Assembly (NCBI GenBank): GCA_013146195.2
Contig: CM028378.1
Location: 91,818,295 to 91,882,294 of the forward strand
Source: Codonopsis lanceolata
Taxonomy: Eukaryota; Streptophyta; Magnoliopsida; Asterales; Campanulaceae
DNA length: 64,000 nucleotides
Direction: 5' to 3'
Shown: positions 31,013-41,674 of the stretch, one piece after another
Layout of the letters: each line of letters opens with the position of its first letter
Position numbering within the stretch: the first letter of the stretch is position 1
Program-made: the position numbers and the translations under genes
The notes under the pieces: generated by a model
Database searches by the model: none
What the model was told of the DNA's origin: nothing
What the model saw: only the letters and a program-made list of their open reading frames with translations

Positions 31013-31732
31013 AATGTTGCTTGATTGTGTTATGCATGGATTCATACATTGATAATCATCATAAACATGTTCATTTAGCTCCCGTATATGTTTAGAGTCA
31101 ATAGCATGATCGTTGACGTCGTTTGAGATGCATGTATGCACTTTTCTTTCGCGAGATGCTTTGAATCTCGGGTTTATGTTTTATGTTGTAACTTCATGGT
31201 TATTTGTTAGAAGGCATTCAAAACATCATTTACATGCCTTGGATGTTTGTTAGATGCTAGTTGCATCGACGGTTTGGTTGCTAGTTGGATTCTAGCGAAA
31301 ACCCTTTTTAGTTTCACTTTTCCGGTCGTCGTTCGGGCGAGTTCTGCCTGAGTTCTTGGCCCTGTTTTGATGAGGTTGGAGACTTGAATCCTTTGGTTAT
31401 AGATTAGAGGATATTAAGGTTGAATAGTAGACCAATTTTGGCTTGGAAGGACTCGAGAAGCACGCGGAGAGGCCGGGATCGAGCAAGGATTGGACAAAAA
31501 CCTAATTGCTGAAAATGGCTTGATGCGGTCGCATCGGCCATACCCAAGCGACAGGGTCCTATTCCAGAAAGTCGGGATTTTGGTTCCTGTTGTGTGCTTT
31601 GTCCGAATTGTTTGACCAATTAACCTATTTTTAAGCCACACCTTGACCCAATTACTTAACCTAAACTAATCCTAACATCTATTAGGAGATTTAGGAGTTA
31701 ATTAGTGGGGTAATTAGTGAGTTAATCCCCCA

Positions 31733-31739
31733 TATAAAA
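31733..31739 (+). promoter_or_regulatory. LTR TATA box (element C)
   Basis: TATAAAA followed 45 bases later by a pyrimidine-rich stretch. Same relation to the splice donor (about 265 bp) as in the other LTRs. Confidence 0.55.
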
Positions 31740-32189
31740 CCCCAATCTGCCGCTCATTCTCTCCATATTTCGGCCAGCAGAAACTTTGACTCCCTCTTCT
31801 TCTCTTCTTGCTTTGGGAGCTCTCAAGGGAGCTTGAGAGAGGGCTTGAGAGTGTTGATTCAAGGGTTTCAAAGGGACCAAGCTTGGAAGCCATAGCTAGG
31901 GCTTCATCTTCCCCATTCTTCCTACAAACTTGAAGAAGGAGATGAAGAAGACATCATCTCTAGGGCACGAATTTTCACCATTGTTAGGGCTAAGCTTTGG
32001 TAAGTTTCTACCTTTCTTCTCCCTCTTTTTAGGCTCCATTGACCCTAGGGAATCAACCATGTGTGCTATTTGGGTCAATGGAAGCCATTGTTAGGGTTTC
32101 TAGAAATGTATGAACCCTAGGATTTCAAGTTTATGTTAGAGCTTGATTGGCCTATGTGAGACCATGTCTATGTGAAATTCATGTTCTAA

Positions 32190-32640
32190 ATTGCCTATTG
32201 AACTTGATTATGTTGATTTTTCATGAAGATTGATGTTGGTTTGGTTGAGATTCTTGGAGGGTGCCTTGCCCTAATTTTGTTTTAGCTTGCAAATGGATGA
32301 TGTGAGCTTGATTAATATGTTTTATATGCTTAATAGAGTATACTAAACTTTGCTATATGAATTGATTATGTGTATTGAGCTTGAATGACAAAGATACTTG
32401 GAAGGGGATTTTCCCCAAATTGTATTTGGCTTGTTAAAGATGATGGTAAGCCTAATTAGCATGTTATACATGTTTAGTGGAGTTTATTGAACTTAGTTGT
32501 GTTGATTATCCATGAGTATTGAAATTGGTTTGGTTGAGATGCTTGGAGGGTGATTTGCCCTAATTTGGTTTTAGCTTGCAATCTAATGATGTTAGCTTGA
32601 TTAATATGTTTTACAAGCTTAATAGAACATATTGAACCAT
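32190..32640 (+). repeat. About 145-bp tandem repeat, three copies
   Basis: Units marked by (A)TTCTTGGAGGGTG near 32251, ATACTTGGAAGGGGA near 32392 and ATGCTTGGAGGGTG near 32539, each followed by CCCTAATTT or CCCAAATT, GCTTG..AATGATG and TGATTAATATGTTTTA. Confidence 0.75.
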
Positions 32641-33163
32641 GTGGTGAATTTTAATCATGAATTGAATGTTATGATTGGTATGATGACTTGGATGATATTA
32701 TGCACAAGATGGCTAAATTATTCTAAGTTGCATTGTTAATTAGTTTGTTGGGTTTATATGAGTATATTGAACATTGGGATTGTGGTTTTGGGCGATAGTT
32801 ATGAACATAGGGGTTGATGAAGCCTAAGCTTCTAATCCTTGAATTTTCGGAAAACTTAGATTGAACTCAACGGAGTTAACCTTTGGGTTAGTATGAATCC
32901 TAGGAACTATAATTTTAAGTCCTACGGAATTTTGGGTAGAATTCATGGAGGTCGAGCCTCCAAGAAGTTTTGAAGTGTGTGAAGCACACTTGATTATAAG
33001 AGCTTATATGATTCTCGGTTATGATGTTTATGCTAGTTGTGGATGAATTGCATGACTAGTTTGATAGTAGAGTGTTTACCTACTTGTTTTGAGCATATGA
33101 GTATATATTACTTGTGCTTGGGTTTTAAGTCCAAATGGCGTCGGTGCATTGAGTCTTTGGTGG

Positions 33164-33215
33164 GGCGATACATCGTCTTCACGAATTATGGGATTCGTGA
33201 TCGCGATGTATCGCC
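33164..33215 (+). promoter_or_regulatory. Conserved LTR stem-loop 1 (SL1), element C
   Basis: The best version: outer arms GGCGATACATCG and CGATGTATCGCC pair at all 12 positions. There is a symmetric TCTT/ATCG internal loop, inner arms CACGAAT and ATTCGTG pair at all 7, and the loop is TATGGG. Confidence 0.75.
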
Positions 33216-33589
33216 GTCGGGTTTGCACACACCCCTCCATCGATGGCCACGGTGGGGAAGTAGTTTATCTTAGTTGTAGTAATACACATGACTTTGATAA
33301 CTATGGAACTCGGCGGAGGCGTCTCGGGGACGTCGATATCTACGAGAGGATATCGAGGGCACATAAAGGTTTTGCACGTGTTTTTGCGGGAGGCGACACG
33401 CGGAGGAATTTGGGTAATGGTATCATATCCCTTATACATGAATTGTTTCACAAGTGCTTAAGTGAATAACGTGCTTGGTGAATTGGATATGATATGATGT
33501 TTGTTTTGGTTTCTTACATGTTATACTTAATAGATAACATATGGATTAATGTTGTAAGCATGTATGCTATCACATGAGTATTATTGGAA

Positions 33590-33960
33590 TGTGGTTTTAT
33601 GCCAAAGGTATTAATCATTATTGTTAAGTTTATGCGCCTTGACATGAATAGTATGGGAAGGCAATGTTATAACGATAACATGAGTTATTGTTGTTAAGCT
33701 AATATGCTTTATCATGAATATTATTCGGATATGGCATTTTGTTAAAAGCAGGAATTATTGTTGTTAAGTTTATATGCCTTTACATGTAACCCATCGGAAG
33801 GCTATGTCATATCAATAACAAGAATTATGATCGTTAAGCATATAATTGTCTTGACATGGATTTTAGTGAGATGTTATACTACAATGATAACATGTTTTAT
33901 TAATGTTGAGCATGGATGCCATAACATGATTTTATATAAAGTTATTTCATGACGATAGCA
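33590..33960 (+). repeat. About 70-bp degenerate tandem repeat, five copies
   Basis: Units with TTATTGTTGTTAAG(TTTATATGCC) recur near 33615, 33686, 33756, 33825 and 33898, separated by ATGAATA..GGAAGG and AACATGA words. Confidence 0.65.
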
Positions 33961-34018
33961 TGATGTAATTTATGATTGAGCATTATGCCATGATAGGAAG
34001 TTACGGTTAGTAACTTAC

Positions 34019-34035
34019 TAAGTCTTTGTGACTTA
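34019..34035 (+). promoter_or_regulatory. Conserved LTR stem-loop 2 (SL2), element C
   Basis: TAAGTC / GACTTA around TTTGT, before TTTTCCCTAG. Confidence 0.6.
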
Positions 34036-34179
34036 CTTTTATTTGTTGGTTGTTTTCCCTAGATCCGAGCCGAGCGTGCGGATCCAAGTAAATCAAGAAG
34101 ATTGCGTTGATGAAGTATTATTTCTGGCAAGGTTGCTACTTAGATAGTTTATTTGTTTTTGGTGAGGTCGTTGGGAAAG

Positions 34180-34200
34180 ATGAAGTTATGTAAACTTCAT
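34180..34200 (+). promoter_or_regulatory. Conserved LTR stem-loop 3 (SL3), element C
   Basis: ATGAAGTT / AACTTCAT around ATGTA: 8 perfect pairs, 118 bases after the predicted 3' splice site. Confidence 0.65.
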
Positions 34201-34832
34201 GTTGGGGTAGCAACCTAAATGTGAATTGTGTTATTTGTAATTATGTTGTTTAGCTTATTCTTTTGGTAGCCGACAAGTAGAAGTCGTCTGGATGTTTATT
34301 TATGGTTATATCTCCATATGTTTTCGGTTGTTAGTACTTATAAATGTTAGTACTCATGTTGTTGGTAGCCGGGGTTTTGGTCGCGCTTGGTTAATTGGTG
34401 ATTATGTTAGCATGTTAAATTGCTAGTTAAATATTATGTTTGTACTCCGGCATGTTTTTAGCCGTTGAGTTGTTAGACTAGAGTCTTAGACTTAGTGTAA
34501 TGTTGGGTTCCGGCCGTAGCTTCGCCGATGACTTGGTTTATTTTATGCTATATATTGAATTGCATAACAGGGAGTTTGTTCTACGTGCCCAATGTTGCGG
34601 CACGCGAGTCGAATTTTTGGACCGAGAGATTAATCATCTCTTTGGTTGTTTTAGTTTGAGCTTGTTAGCTCGGGCGCCACTGTTTTATTTCATTTGCTTC
34701 CGCATGTGTTTTAAGTTGTCGGTGTATCGCCGTTATGGCCCTACCCATTATTTGCTACTTGTGTATTGTTATTTGTATTCTTGGCGGCACGACCTTGGGA
34801 TTTCGTCTTGGGATCCGGGTCGGGTCGTCACA

Positions 34833-35096
34833 ATTGAGCTTATAAGCACCGAACTCAGGAGGCTCCCAACGAATCCAACGACCACGCCGAAATTTGACAC
34901 TTTTAGCTGAAACCCACAAAGGATACAGACCTGTAATACCCACTGCATTAGAAACCACTTTAGGAGTGTACAACTGCATCATATCACGTAAGCCATTACG
35001 AACTCCCTTTATAATGTCCCGAGCACTCATCGGAATGTTATCAAAGATAGCACGGCATCTTGCTTTCCATAATTCCCAATACCCTAAGACCAACGT
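34833..35096 (-). pseudogene. LINE-A fragment, 3' part (minus strand)
   Basis: On the minus strand it encodes LGYWELWKARCRAIFDNIPM and IRWEPPEFGAYKLN, the segment between zf-RVT and RNase H of an L1-type ORF2. It breaks off at the first RNase H strand where LTR C ends (34832). The other half of the same LINE continues at 37489, showing that this was one element before LINE-B inserted. Confidence 0.8.
35087..35096. repeat. Target-site duplication of LINE-B, left copy
   Basis: AGACCAACGT. It matches 37489-37498 exactly. Confidence 0.9.
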
Positions 35097-35807
35097 CAAT
35101 GGGGAGTTATTTGGCTTCTTCAGTTCTTCAAGGGGAGTTCGTCAAGGCGACCCGTTATCGCCCTTATTATTTGTGATTGCTCAGGAGGTGTTATCGATAA
35201 ATTTAAATCGTGCGGTTACAGACGGCAGAATATTACCCTACGCTCATGGTCGAGGCGGGATCCCTATTACTCATCTCCTGTACGCTGACGATATGCTTAT
35301 ATTTAGTAATGCCTGCAAACATTCCATTTTGGCTTTGAAAAAGTTGATTACAGACTATGAATGTGCGTCGGGACAGCGTATTAATCTACAAAAAAGTGGT
35401 TTCTACATGTCATCTTCCTGTCCTCGACATAAATCTCGGTTGGTAGCTCGATGGTCGGGTTGTACTCATCAAATGCTGCCAGTTAAATATCTTGGTATTC
35501 CTTTATTTAAAGGGCGGGTCAAACAACGCTATTTTGAAGATCTTGAGTTGCGAATCAGATCTCGGATCAGTGGATGGAAGGCAAATTTACTTTCTTTCGG
35601 TGCAAAAATAGTTCTCCTAAAATCAGTCCTAAGCCATTCGATCTATGTGTTGTTGCTCTTAAAATGCGCCGAAAGTGGTAATCGAGACGGATTGAAAGAG
35701 CCCTGTCTAATTTTCTGTGGGATGCATCAGGTGATAGACGATCTCATTGGATATCTTGGGGGTGTATTTGCCGCCCTCTAGAAGAAGGGGGTCTGGGTCT
35801 CCGTTCT
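35097..35807 (+). pseudogene. LINE-B reverse transcriptase, C-terminal half
   Basis: Open from the truncation point to 35781. Motifs: SSRGVRQGDPLSPLLFVIAQ, LLYADDMLIFSNA with the catalytic YADD codons at 35281-35292, CASGQRINLQKSGF and PVKYLGIPLFKG. The palm Asp of the first RT motif is missing because of 5' truncation. A frameshift at about 35640-35800 separates this from the following frame, where the sequence resumes as WGCICRPLEEGGLGLRSLEQ. As a truncated copy it cannot encode a functional RT. Confidence 0.87.
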
Positions 35808-37274
35808 TTGGAACAGATCATGTTTTCTCTGCATGCAAAGTTGGCCTGGTCAGTTCGTCAGAGGGATAGTCTTATGGCTCGTTTTTTTAGAGCAAAATAT
35901 GGGTCTGTTGATGGGGGTTTTCATTCAGCTGCGTCATCTCATGTGTGGAAAGCCATTCTTTTACAAGTCCCGAAAGTTGATGAATGCTCCAAATGGATTG
36001 TGGGTGAGGGTCATATGGGTTTTTGGACTGATAATTGGTGTGGAGAATGTATCTTTGGTCCTCGGCCTGTGGATGTCAACCTTCGGGTCTCGGATGCTAT
36101 GCCGATGTTGGAGGAGTTTATTCCGTTAATCCCCTCTCGTTTGCATACAGATGTTCGTAATGTGCACATAAACCCTTCCATTAAAGATCGCTTGATTTGT
36201 ACTCTGACTGATGACGGTAATTTTTCTTCTGCGGCTTTTTGGAATCATTATCGCACATCTCACCCTAAATACTCTTGGGCTAGCAAGATTTGGCAGAAAT
36301 GGATTCCGATGAAGGTCAGTGGTTTTATTTGGCGCTTATTTCATGATGCTATTCCTGTGGATTTGTTGTTGTCTAAAAAGCATATTAGCTTGGCCTCTAA
36401 GTGTGTTTGCTGCGCGGATACTCATGCTAGAGAGAGTGTGAATCATTTATTTCTTCATTCTGAGCTAGCGACTTTTCTATGGGATTTTTTTGCGGCTCCT
36501 TTTAATAAAGTGGCCCGGTATGTATCTATTCAGCATCTCTTTGATATTTGGCTGGATGGAGGGTCTTTGCGTAATCAAATGGGGGCTCTTCAGTTGGGTA
36601 TATTTTGTTTCGTTTGTTGGGAGATATGGAAGGCTCGATGCTCAGCGATATATGATGGCAGCAGTATTTCTCATAGAGGGGTCTGTAAGAAGATTTTAGA
36701 TGATTTGCATGATTTGATGGTCTTGTTTCACCCTCGGAGTACTTTGGACTCAAGGGTTGTCCGAATTTGTCATTTTTTTAATATGCCTATCACTTCTGTG
36801 TCTCTTCGTATTGGGTCTTGGTTACGCTGGGAGCCGCCAGATTTGGGCTCTTTCAAATTAAATACGGATGGTTCTGCTATAAATGGTTTATGCTCAGGGG
36901 GTGGTATTATTCGTGATAATGCAGGGAAGCTAGTGCTTGCTTTTTCTAATTTTTATGGGAATGGTACCAATATGTTTGCTGAAATCATGGCTCTTCGGGA
37001 TGGTTTGCGGGTTTGCCGGGATCTTAATTTACATCATGTTGTCATAGAAACTGATTCGAAGGTTGCTGCTTTGGGGATTCAGGGTAGTGGTCATCTTCCT
37101 TGGAAATACATATACTTATTGCGCGAATGTCAAGGTTTGCTGGGAGATTATTTGATTCATCATGTATTTCGTGAGAAAAATGGGGTAGCTGATCGGTTGG
37201 CTGCTATGGGACACACTTTCAAGGATAATATTAGTTTTGAGCGGTTGTCGGATCTTCCTCAGTCGGTTAGATAG
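35808..37274 (+). CDS. LINE-B ORF2 C-terminal part: zf-RVT and RNase H
   Basis: A 488-residue frame. It starts at LEQIMFSLHAKLAWSVRQ, includes GFWTDNWCGE, KIWQKWIPMKVSGFIWRLF, the zf-RVT cysteines in KCVCCADTHARESVNHLF, the LRWEPPDLGSFKLN linker, and RNase H with NTDGSAINGLCSGGG (Asp), AEIMALRDGL (Glu), ETDSKVAALG (Asp) and HHVFREKNGVADRLAAMG (Asp). It ends QSVR and TAG at 37272-37274, followed by about 195 bp of 3' UTR and the poly(A). The domain residues are intact. The start codon of this frame is internal and not a natural start. Confidence 0.9.
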   Translation: MEQIMFSLHAKLAWSVRQRDSLMARFFRAKYGSVDGGFHSAASSHVWKAILLQVPKVDECSKWIVGEGHMGFWTDNWCGECIFGPRPVDVNLRVSDAMPMLEEFIPLIPSRLHTDVRNVHINPSIKDRLICTLTDDGNFSSAAFWNHYRTSHPKYSWASKIWQKWIPMKVSGFIWRLFHDAIPVDLLLSKKHISLASKCVCCADTHARESVNHLFLHSELATFLWDFFAAPFNKVARYVSIQHLFDIWLDGGSLRNQMGALQLGIFCFVCWEIWKARCSAIYDGSSISHRGVCKKILDDLHDLMVLFHPRSTLDSRVVRICHFFNMPITSVSLRIGSWLRWEPPDLGSFKLNTDGSAINGLCSGGGIIRDNAGKLVLAFSNFYGNGTNMFAEIMALRDGLRVCRDLNLHHVVIETDSKVAALGIQGSGHLPWKYIYLLRECQGLLGDYLIHHVFREKNGVADRLAAMGHTFKDNISFERLSDLPQSVR

Positions 37275-37469
37275 GCTCTGAACCATGACAGATTAGGTTT
37301 ATATTCTTATCGCCGTTGATTAGACCTTTTTGGTCCTTTTTGTATTTTCTTTTTGGTTGAGGTTCAGGCTCCTTTGTCCCCCCTTTTGTTGGGTTAAGGC
37401 TGGGTTGTCCCCCTCTGTTTATTTCTCTTTTTTTAATAAAATGATGCAGGTGCCGTCCTGTTTCCTAAT

Positions 37470-37489
37470 AAAAAAAAAAAAAAAAAAAA
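37470..37489 (+). other. LINE-B poly(A) tail
   Basis: Twenty A. The last one is shared with the target duplication. Confidence 0.95.
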
Positions 37490-37498
37490 GACCAACGT
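37489..37498. repeat. Target-site duplication of LINE-B, right copy
   Basis: AGACCAACGT, identical to 35087-35096. Confidence 0.9.
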
Positions 37499-38026
37499 AC
37501 CAAGTTTACAAGCACCAATTTGATTATCAATAGAAACCCGATCCAACCAAGATGTAAAAAGATGATGAAGAGACACATAATTCTTGGGTAAATGAAAACA
37601 TTGAGCCAAGAATTTCCAAACTTCACCAGCAACTTCAGAGAATAAAAACAGATGCCCAAGAGATTCTCTATCATGGTGATGATTACAACATAGACATTTG
37701 GAAGCCATCATAATATGTTTCTCCTGTAACCTAAGATCAACTGGCAAAGCTCCTTGACAAAGTTTCCAAATAAAACCACTTACCTTTAAAGGAATCCAGT
37801 GCTGCCAAATTTTTTTTGCCCAGAACAGTTTTGGCCACTTCAAACGAGTCTGATGCCAGTGAGCTGAAACTTCAAAGTTTCCGGAGGTGGTATGGGTGTA
37901 AACTACCTTGTCTTCCTTCAAAGAATTCAAACGAACCCTTCTAATTAAAGCCATGTTATCCTCTGAGATGTAGTGAGAAAACTGGTCCAGAAGTTGAATC
38001 CCATCGCGAACCGAGAGGTGAATATC
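37489..38026 (-). pseudogene. LINE-A fragment, upstream part (minus strand)
   Basis: On the minus strand: DIHLSVRDGIQLLDQFSHY, KIWQHWIPLKVSGFIWKL, KCLCCNHHHDRESLGHLFLF (zf-RVT) and SWLDRVSIDNQIGACKLGTL, which joins directly to LGYWELWKARCRAIF at 35086 once LINE-B and one duplication are removed. The right end is cut by the LTR starting at 38027. Confidence 0.83.
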
Positions 38027-39184
38027 TGTGAGACCCCGATTCCCGGTTAGCTTGAATTGCGTGCAACGCTCGCATTTCTTCCTTGGTTTATGGCTTATTT
38101 GATTTCTGAGAGAGTATAGATGTGTATGAGAGGTCACACTAAGACCAAAACACTTTTAAGAGATGCCATTTGGTTGTTGACTTGCTAAAGTCACAAGTCG
38201 TAACTCGACGATAGTCGAAATGCGACGCGATTGAGAGTTTACTCGCGTTTTATGTTCCTGACCTCGATCTGGTCCTAGATCTTTACATGATGATTGATTA
38301 AAATGTTTAGATGTATTAAGACTTCTAGTTGGATGTATTTCTTAAGTCTTGCGATATTTTGACGCTTCGAGGATAGCAATTCTCCTTATCGCGTAGTTTG
38401 AGATTGAGCCGTGTGAGCGTCTCGTCTTTCGGGAGTTATTTTCTCCTATCTGTTGTTCATCATCTGAGTGACATTCAGTCCTATTCTATAGCCCTTTGAA
38501 GTGTTTATAATCGTTTTTATAAAGTTTACATGTGGTCACGACGTTCAAAGTATAGTCGTCGTCAAATGTTTGATTTCGCGATTCGCTTTTGTTAACGTAT
38601 CGCTGTATTTTCCTTACACTTAGTTTTGGTGTAAAATTGGGTATGTGTTTGGTACATTTCATTAGTCTTTTAACATGCTTTAAAACAAGTAATTATGCTT
38701 GTTCGTCCGCTGTTTCGATCGTTAGTTTGTTTTGTGTAATTTCATCCGTTATACAACAGTTACGGACTGATTTTTGGTACGCGGCTGATTTGTTTGATCG
38801 AGAAACCTTCGAGAAAATTTTTGTTTGGTTTGGGGTTTTTAAGGCTTCTACTTAGGACATTTACAGAGTGGCAGGAGAAGAAATCGCGCTTCGCCGAGCG
38901 GTGTTCAAACCTGGAGCCATCGCAAGTTGGACGCGCAATGGAATTACCGTAGCTACGCGAGTATCGTAGCAGTGGCAGCTTGTCCCTGTTTTGATTTTTG
39001 ATGTTCATTTCCTATTCTACCCCCACTAAACCCCCTCTAAACCCTTCCTAACCCTCATACTAAGTCCTAAGAGTGTCCTAACATGTTTGGGGAGTGGATT
39101 AAGGTTTGATTAAGGATTGATTAAACTTAAACATCACTAATTGTACCCATGGAAATCTCATTTATGCCCCTTTAGTTGTGGAAG

Positions 39185-39191
39185 TATAAAA
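39185..39191 (+). promoter_or_regulatory. LTR TATA box (element D)
   Basis: TATAAAA, 233 bp before the splice donor. Confidence 0.55.
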
Positions 39192-39863
39192 GCTTAATTC
39201 CTCCACAAATTCAGCCATTCCTCTCACTTCCACCCTTCTTCTAAACCGTATGAGTGAGAGTGAGTTGGGAGACCATGGAAGCTTGAAGCCCTAGGTCTCT
39301 CCCTCAAATCCTTGAAGATCCAACCGTTGGATGACCACCAAACTTCGGATTCTTGATGTATTCGGCGAGGGGAACAACTTCACCGATCCGATTTCCATTT
39401 CTTCGAGTTTTTATTCGAGTCAAGTAAGCTACTAGCTTCTTTATTCTCTTGATTTTGTGCTCATTGACCCTAAGGAAAACAAAGATGATTGCTATTTGAG
39501 GTCAATGAGTACACAAGCATGTTGTGTGTGGTTTTATTTTGATTTTTTTGAACTTTTGTTGGGTGAACTTGGTAGAGGCATAAGTAGGATGCTTTCTATG
39601 TTTCATGAAGTATATTATTAAGCTTCAATTGTGATTTTTGGACTTGAGATTGATGAGCATTTAATCCCCTAGAAACCTAGGGTTTGATATGATGAATGTG
39701 TAGTAAATGGGTTCTTGATTATATGAATAATTTTGGAGGATGATTTTGGATAATATGAAATGTTAGAATCATAAGGATATATGTTTGGGAGTTTGGGAGA
39801 ATACTTGATAAATCTCAAATTCTAGTTGTGATCATGAAAGAGGAATTTTTACAATGGGTTGTA

Positions 39864-40115
39864 TGTTGAAATGCTTCGTTTGACTTTTGGGAATAAAGTT
39901 GACCTTCATGTTTATAAGAATATAGTGCTATCTAATTCATGAATATATGTTGAAATGCTTCGTTTGACTTTTGGGAATAAAGTTGACCTTCATGTTTATG
40001 AGAATATAGTGCTATCTTATTCATGATTATATGTTGAAATGCTTCGTTTGACTTTTGGGAATAAAGTTGACTTTCATGAAAATAAGAGTATGTTAATATC
40101 TAATTCATGAATTTT
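39864..40115 (+). repeat. 84-bp tandem repeat, three copies
   Basis: TGTTGAAATGCTTCGTTTG starts units at 39864, 39948 and 40032, an exact spacing of 84 bp. The units are nearly identical. A decayed fourth unit follows. Confidence 0.9.
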
Positions 40116-40897
40116 TGGTTGTGAGCATGTAAAATGAATTATCTTTATGGTTCACATGAATAAAATGTAAAGTTTGACTTCATTGGGTTTAGTTGACTTT
40201 TATGCAATAAGGGTATGTTGGTCAACTATAATTCATGAATTGAAGGTTATGAACATGTTAGATAAATTTACATGTTGGTTATGAACATACTAGATGAAAT
40301 TGCATCTTGTTAAGAGTAATGATTATTTTGGATGAAAGCATGCTTGAATAAATGATATATTGTGATGCATGCTAGAAATGTAATGGTTGACTTAAATATT
40401 AAGTGTTGACCATGAACTTTGTTTTGGGATTTTGTTGGGAAAGAATGGATTGTTGGGTTGCACAATGTTGCTAACCTTAAGAACTTAGCCATGAATAATA
40501 GCTAATGAATAATAGGAGGGCTATGATGCAAATAGCTTCTATGCCTTCAAATTTGAAAAGAGTAGAAATGACTCAACGGAGTCGATTATGGATTTATATG
40601 AACATAGAGAACTACATATTGAAATCCTACGAATTTGGGGTAGTTTTGATGGAGGTCAAGCCTCCGAGTTTTCAAGTGTATGAATAACACTTGGGTATTA
40701 GAGACTTGATGTTATCGCTCTAAGATGTTTATGTGTTAGTTAGCATAGAAATGCTTAACTATGTGATTTTTAAGTAAATATCTACTTGACTGGATTAGTA
40801 CGGTGTGTTGTACTTTTCCTTTATTTGAGCATGTGAGTATATATTACCTGTGCTTGAGTTTGAGTCCAATGGCGGTTTTGGTTTGAGTTTTTGGTGG

Positions 40898-40949
40898 GAC
40901 GATACATTGTCTTCACGAATTGTGGGATTCGTGATCGCAATGGATCGCC
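40898..40949 (+). promoter_or_regulatory. Conserved LTR stem-loop 1 (SL1), element D
   Basis: Outer arms GACGATACATTG and CAATGGATCGCC pair at 10 of 12. The loop-proximal pair C-G of element C is T-A here. The inner arms CACGAAT / ATTCGTG are perfect around TGTGGG. Confidence 0.7.
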
Positions 40950-41657
40950 GTGGGTTTGCACTCACCCCTCCACCGATGGCCACGGTGGGGAAGTAGCTCA
41001 TCTTAGTTAGAGTAATACACATGACTTTGATAGCTATGGAACCCGAGCGAGATCGCTCGGGGACGCCGATACCACGATAGGGTTATCGAGGGCACGCTTG
41101 TTTCCGCAGAGTTACACTGAAACAGAAAAGAGAATCATCTTCTCTCGGTTATGTGGTTTATTTTATGAGCACGTATGAATTGTTGTGCTACATGGTTAAT
41201 GAGATGATTTTTATGAGATGATGATTTCTTGATAAGATGTTATAGTAAAAATATAACATGCTAATGAAATGATGATTTTTACGATTTATGTTATACTAAA
41301 AATATAACATGCTATTTATGATTAAAATGGGAACAATAGTCCCTCATTCATGAATTTTTATATGAGTTGTGATAAATGAAGAATTATGAAACTCATGGTG
41401 CAATTGGTTTATATGGTTTGATGGGAGTTTAAATGTAGAAATAAAATACTACATATTACGGAATTTAGAATCATAATCTATTGGTATGATTTATTTCATG
41501 ATAATTTATGAAGAATTATATTCCATGTGACTATGGTCGGATTTGGTTTGTGTGGAAAATTATACCATGAAATGTTACATCATGAGTATGACATAAGATG
41601 TACATGTTTTATTTGAGCATTATGCCATGCCATGACATTGCATCTTTAGTGGCTTAC

Positions 41658-41674
41658 TAAGTCATTATGACTTA
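41658..41674 (+). promoter_or_regulatory. Conserved LTR stem-loop 2 (SL2), element D
   Basis: TAAGTC / GACTTA around ATTAT, before TTTTCCTTAG. Confidence 0.6.

Larger units (their letters stand above)
32000..34062 (+). other. Predicted leader intron inside LTR of element C
   Basis: Donor AAGCTTTG/GTAAGTTTC and acceptor GTTGTTTTCCCTAG followed by ATCCGAG. Longer than in element A (2,063 bp) because of tandem repeats. Confidence 0.5.
30060..34832 (+). mobile_element. Tekay-like element C: integrase remnant plus 3' LTR
   Basis: Begins inside integrase (no RT or RNase H) and runs to a complete 3' LTR. It is the 3' end of an element closely related to element A, with internal deletions. The right flank is LINE-A sequence starting ATTGA, so the element seems to have inserted into LINE-A. 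Confidence 0.85.
31000..34832 (+). repeat. 3' LTR of element C, 3.8 kb
   Basis: From TGTAAAACCC to GGGTCGTCACA. It carries TATAAAA, the predicted leader intron, SL1-SL3 and two tandem arrays. U5 ends with the GGCGGCACGACCTTGGGAT block shared with the LTRs at 16089 and 38027. Confidence 0.87.
35097..37488 (+). mobile_element. L1-type LINE (LINE-B), 5'-truncated, inserted into LINE-A
   Basis: A 2.4-kb element starting inside RT (NGELFGFFSSSRGVRQGDP) and ending in a poly(A) of about 19-20 A at 37470-37489. It is flanked by the 10-bp duplication AGACCAACGT and lies in the opposite orientation to the host LINE-A. The clean tail and exact duplication suggest a fairly recent insertion. Confidence 0.93.
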
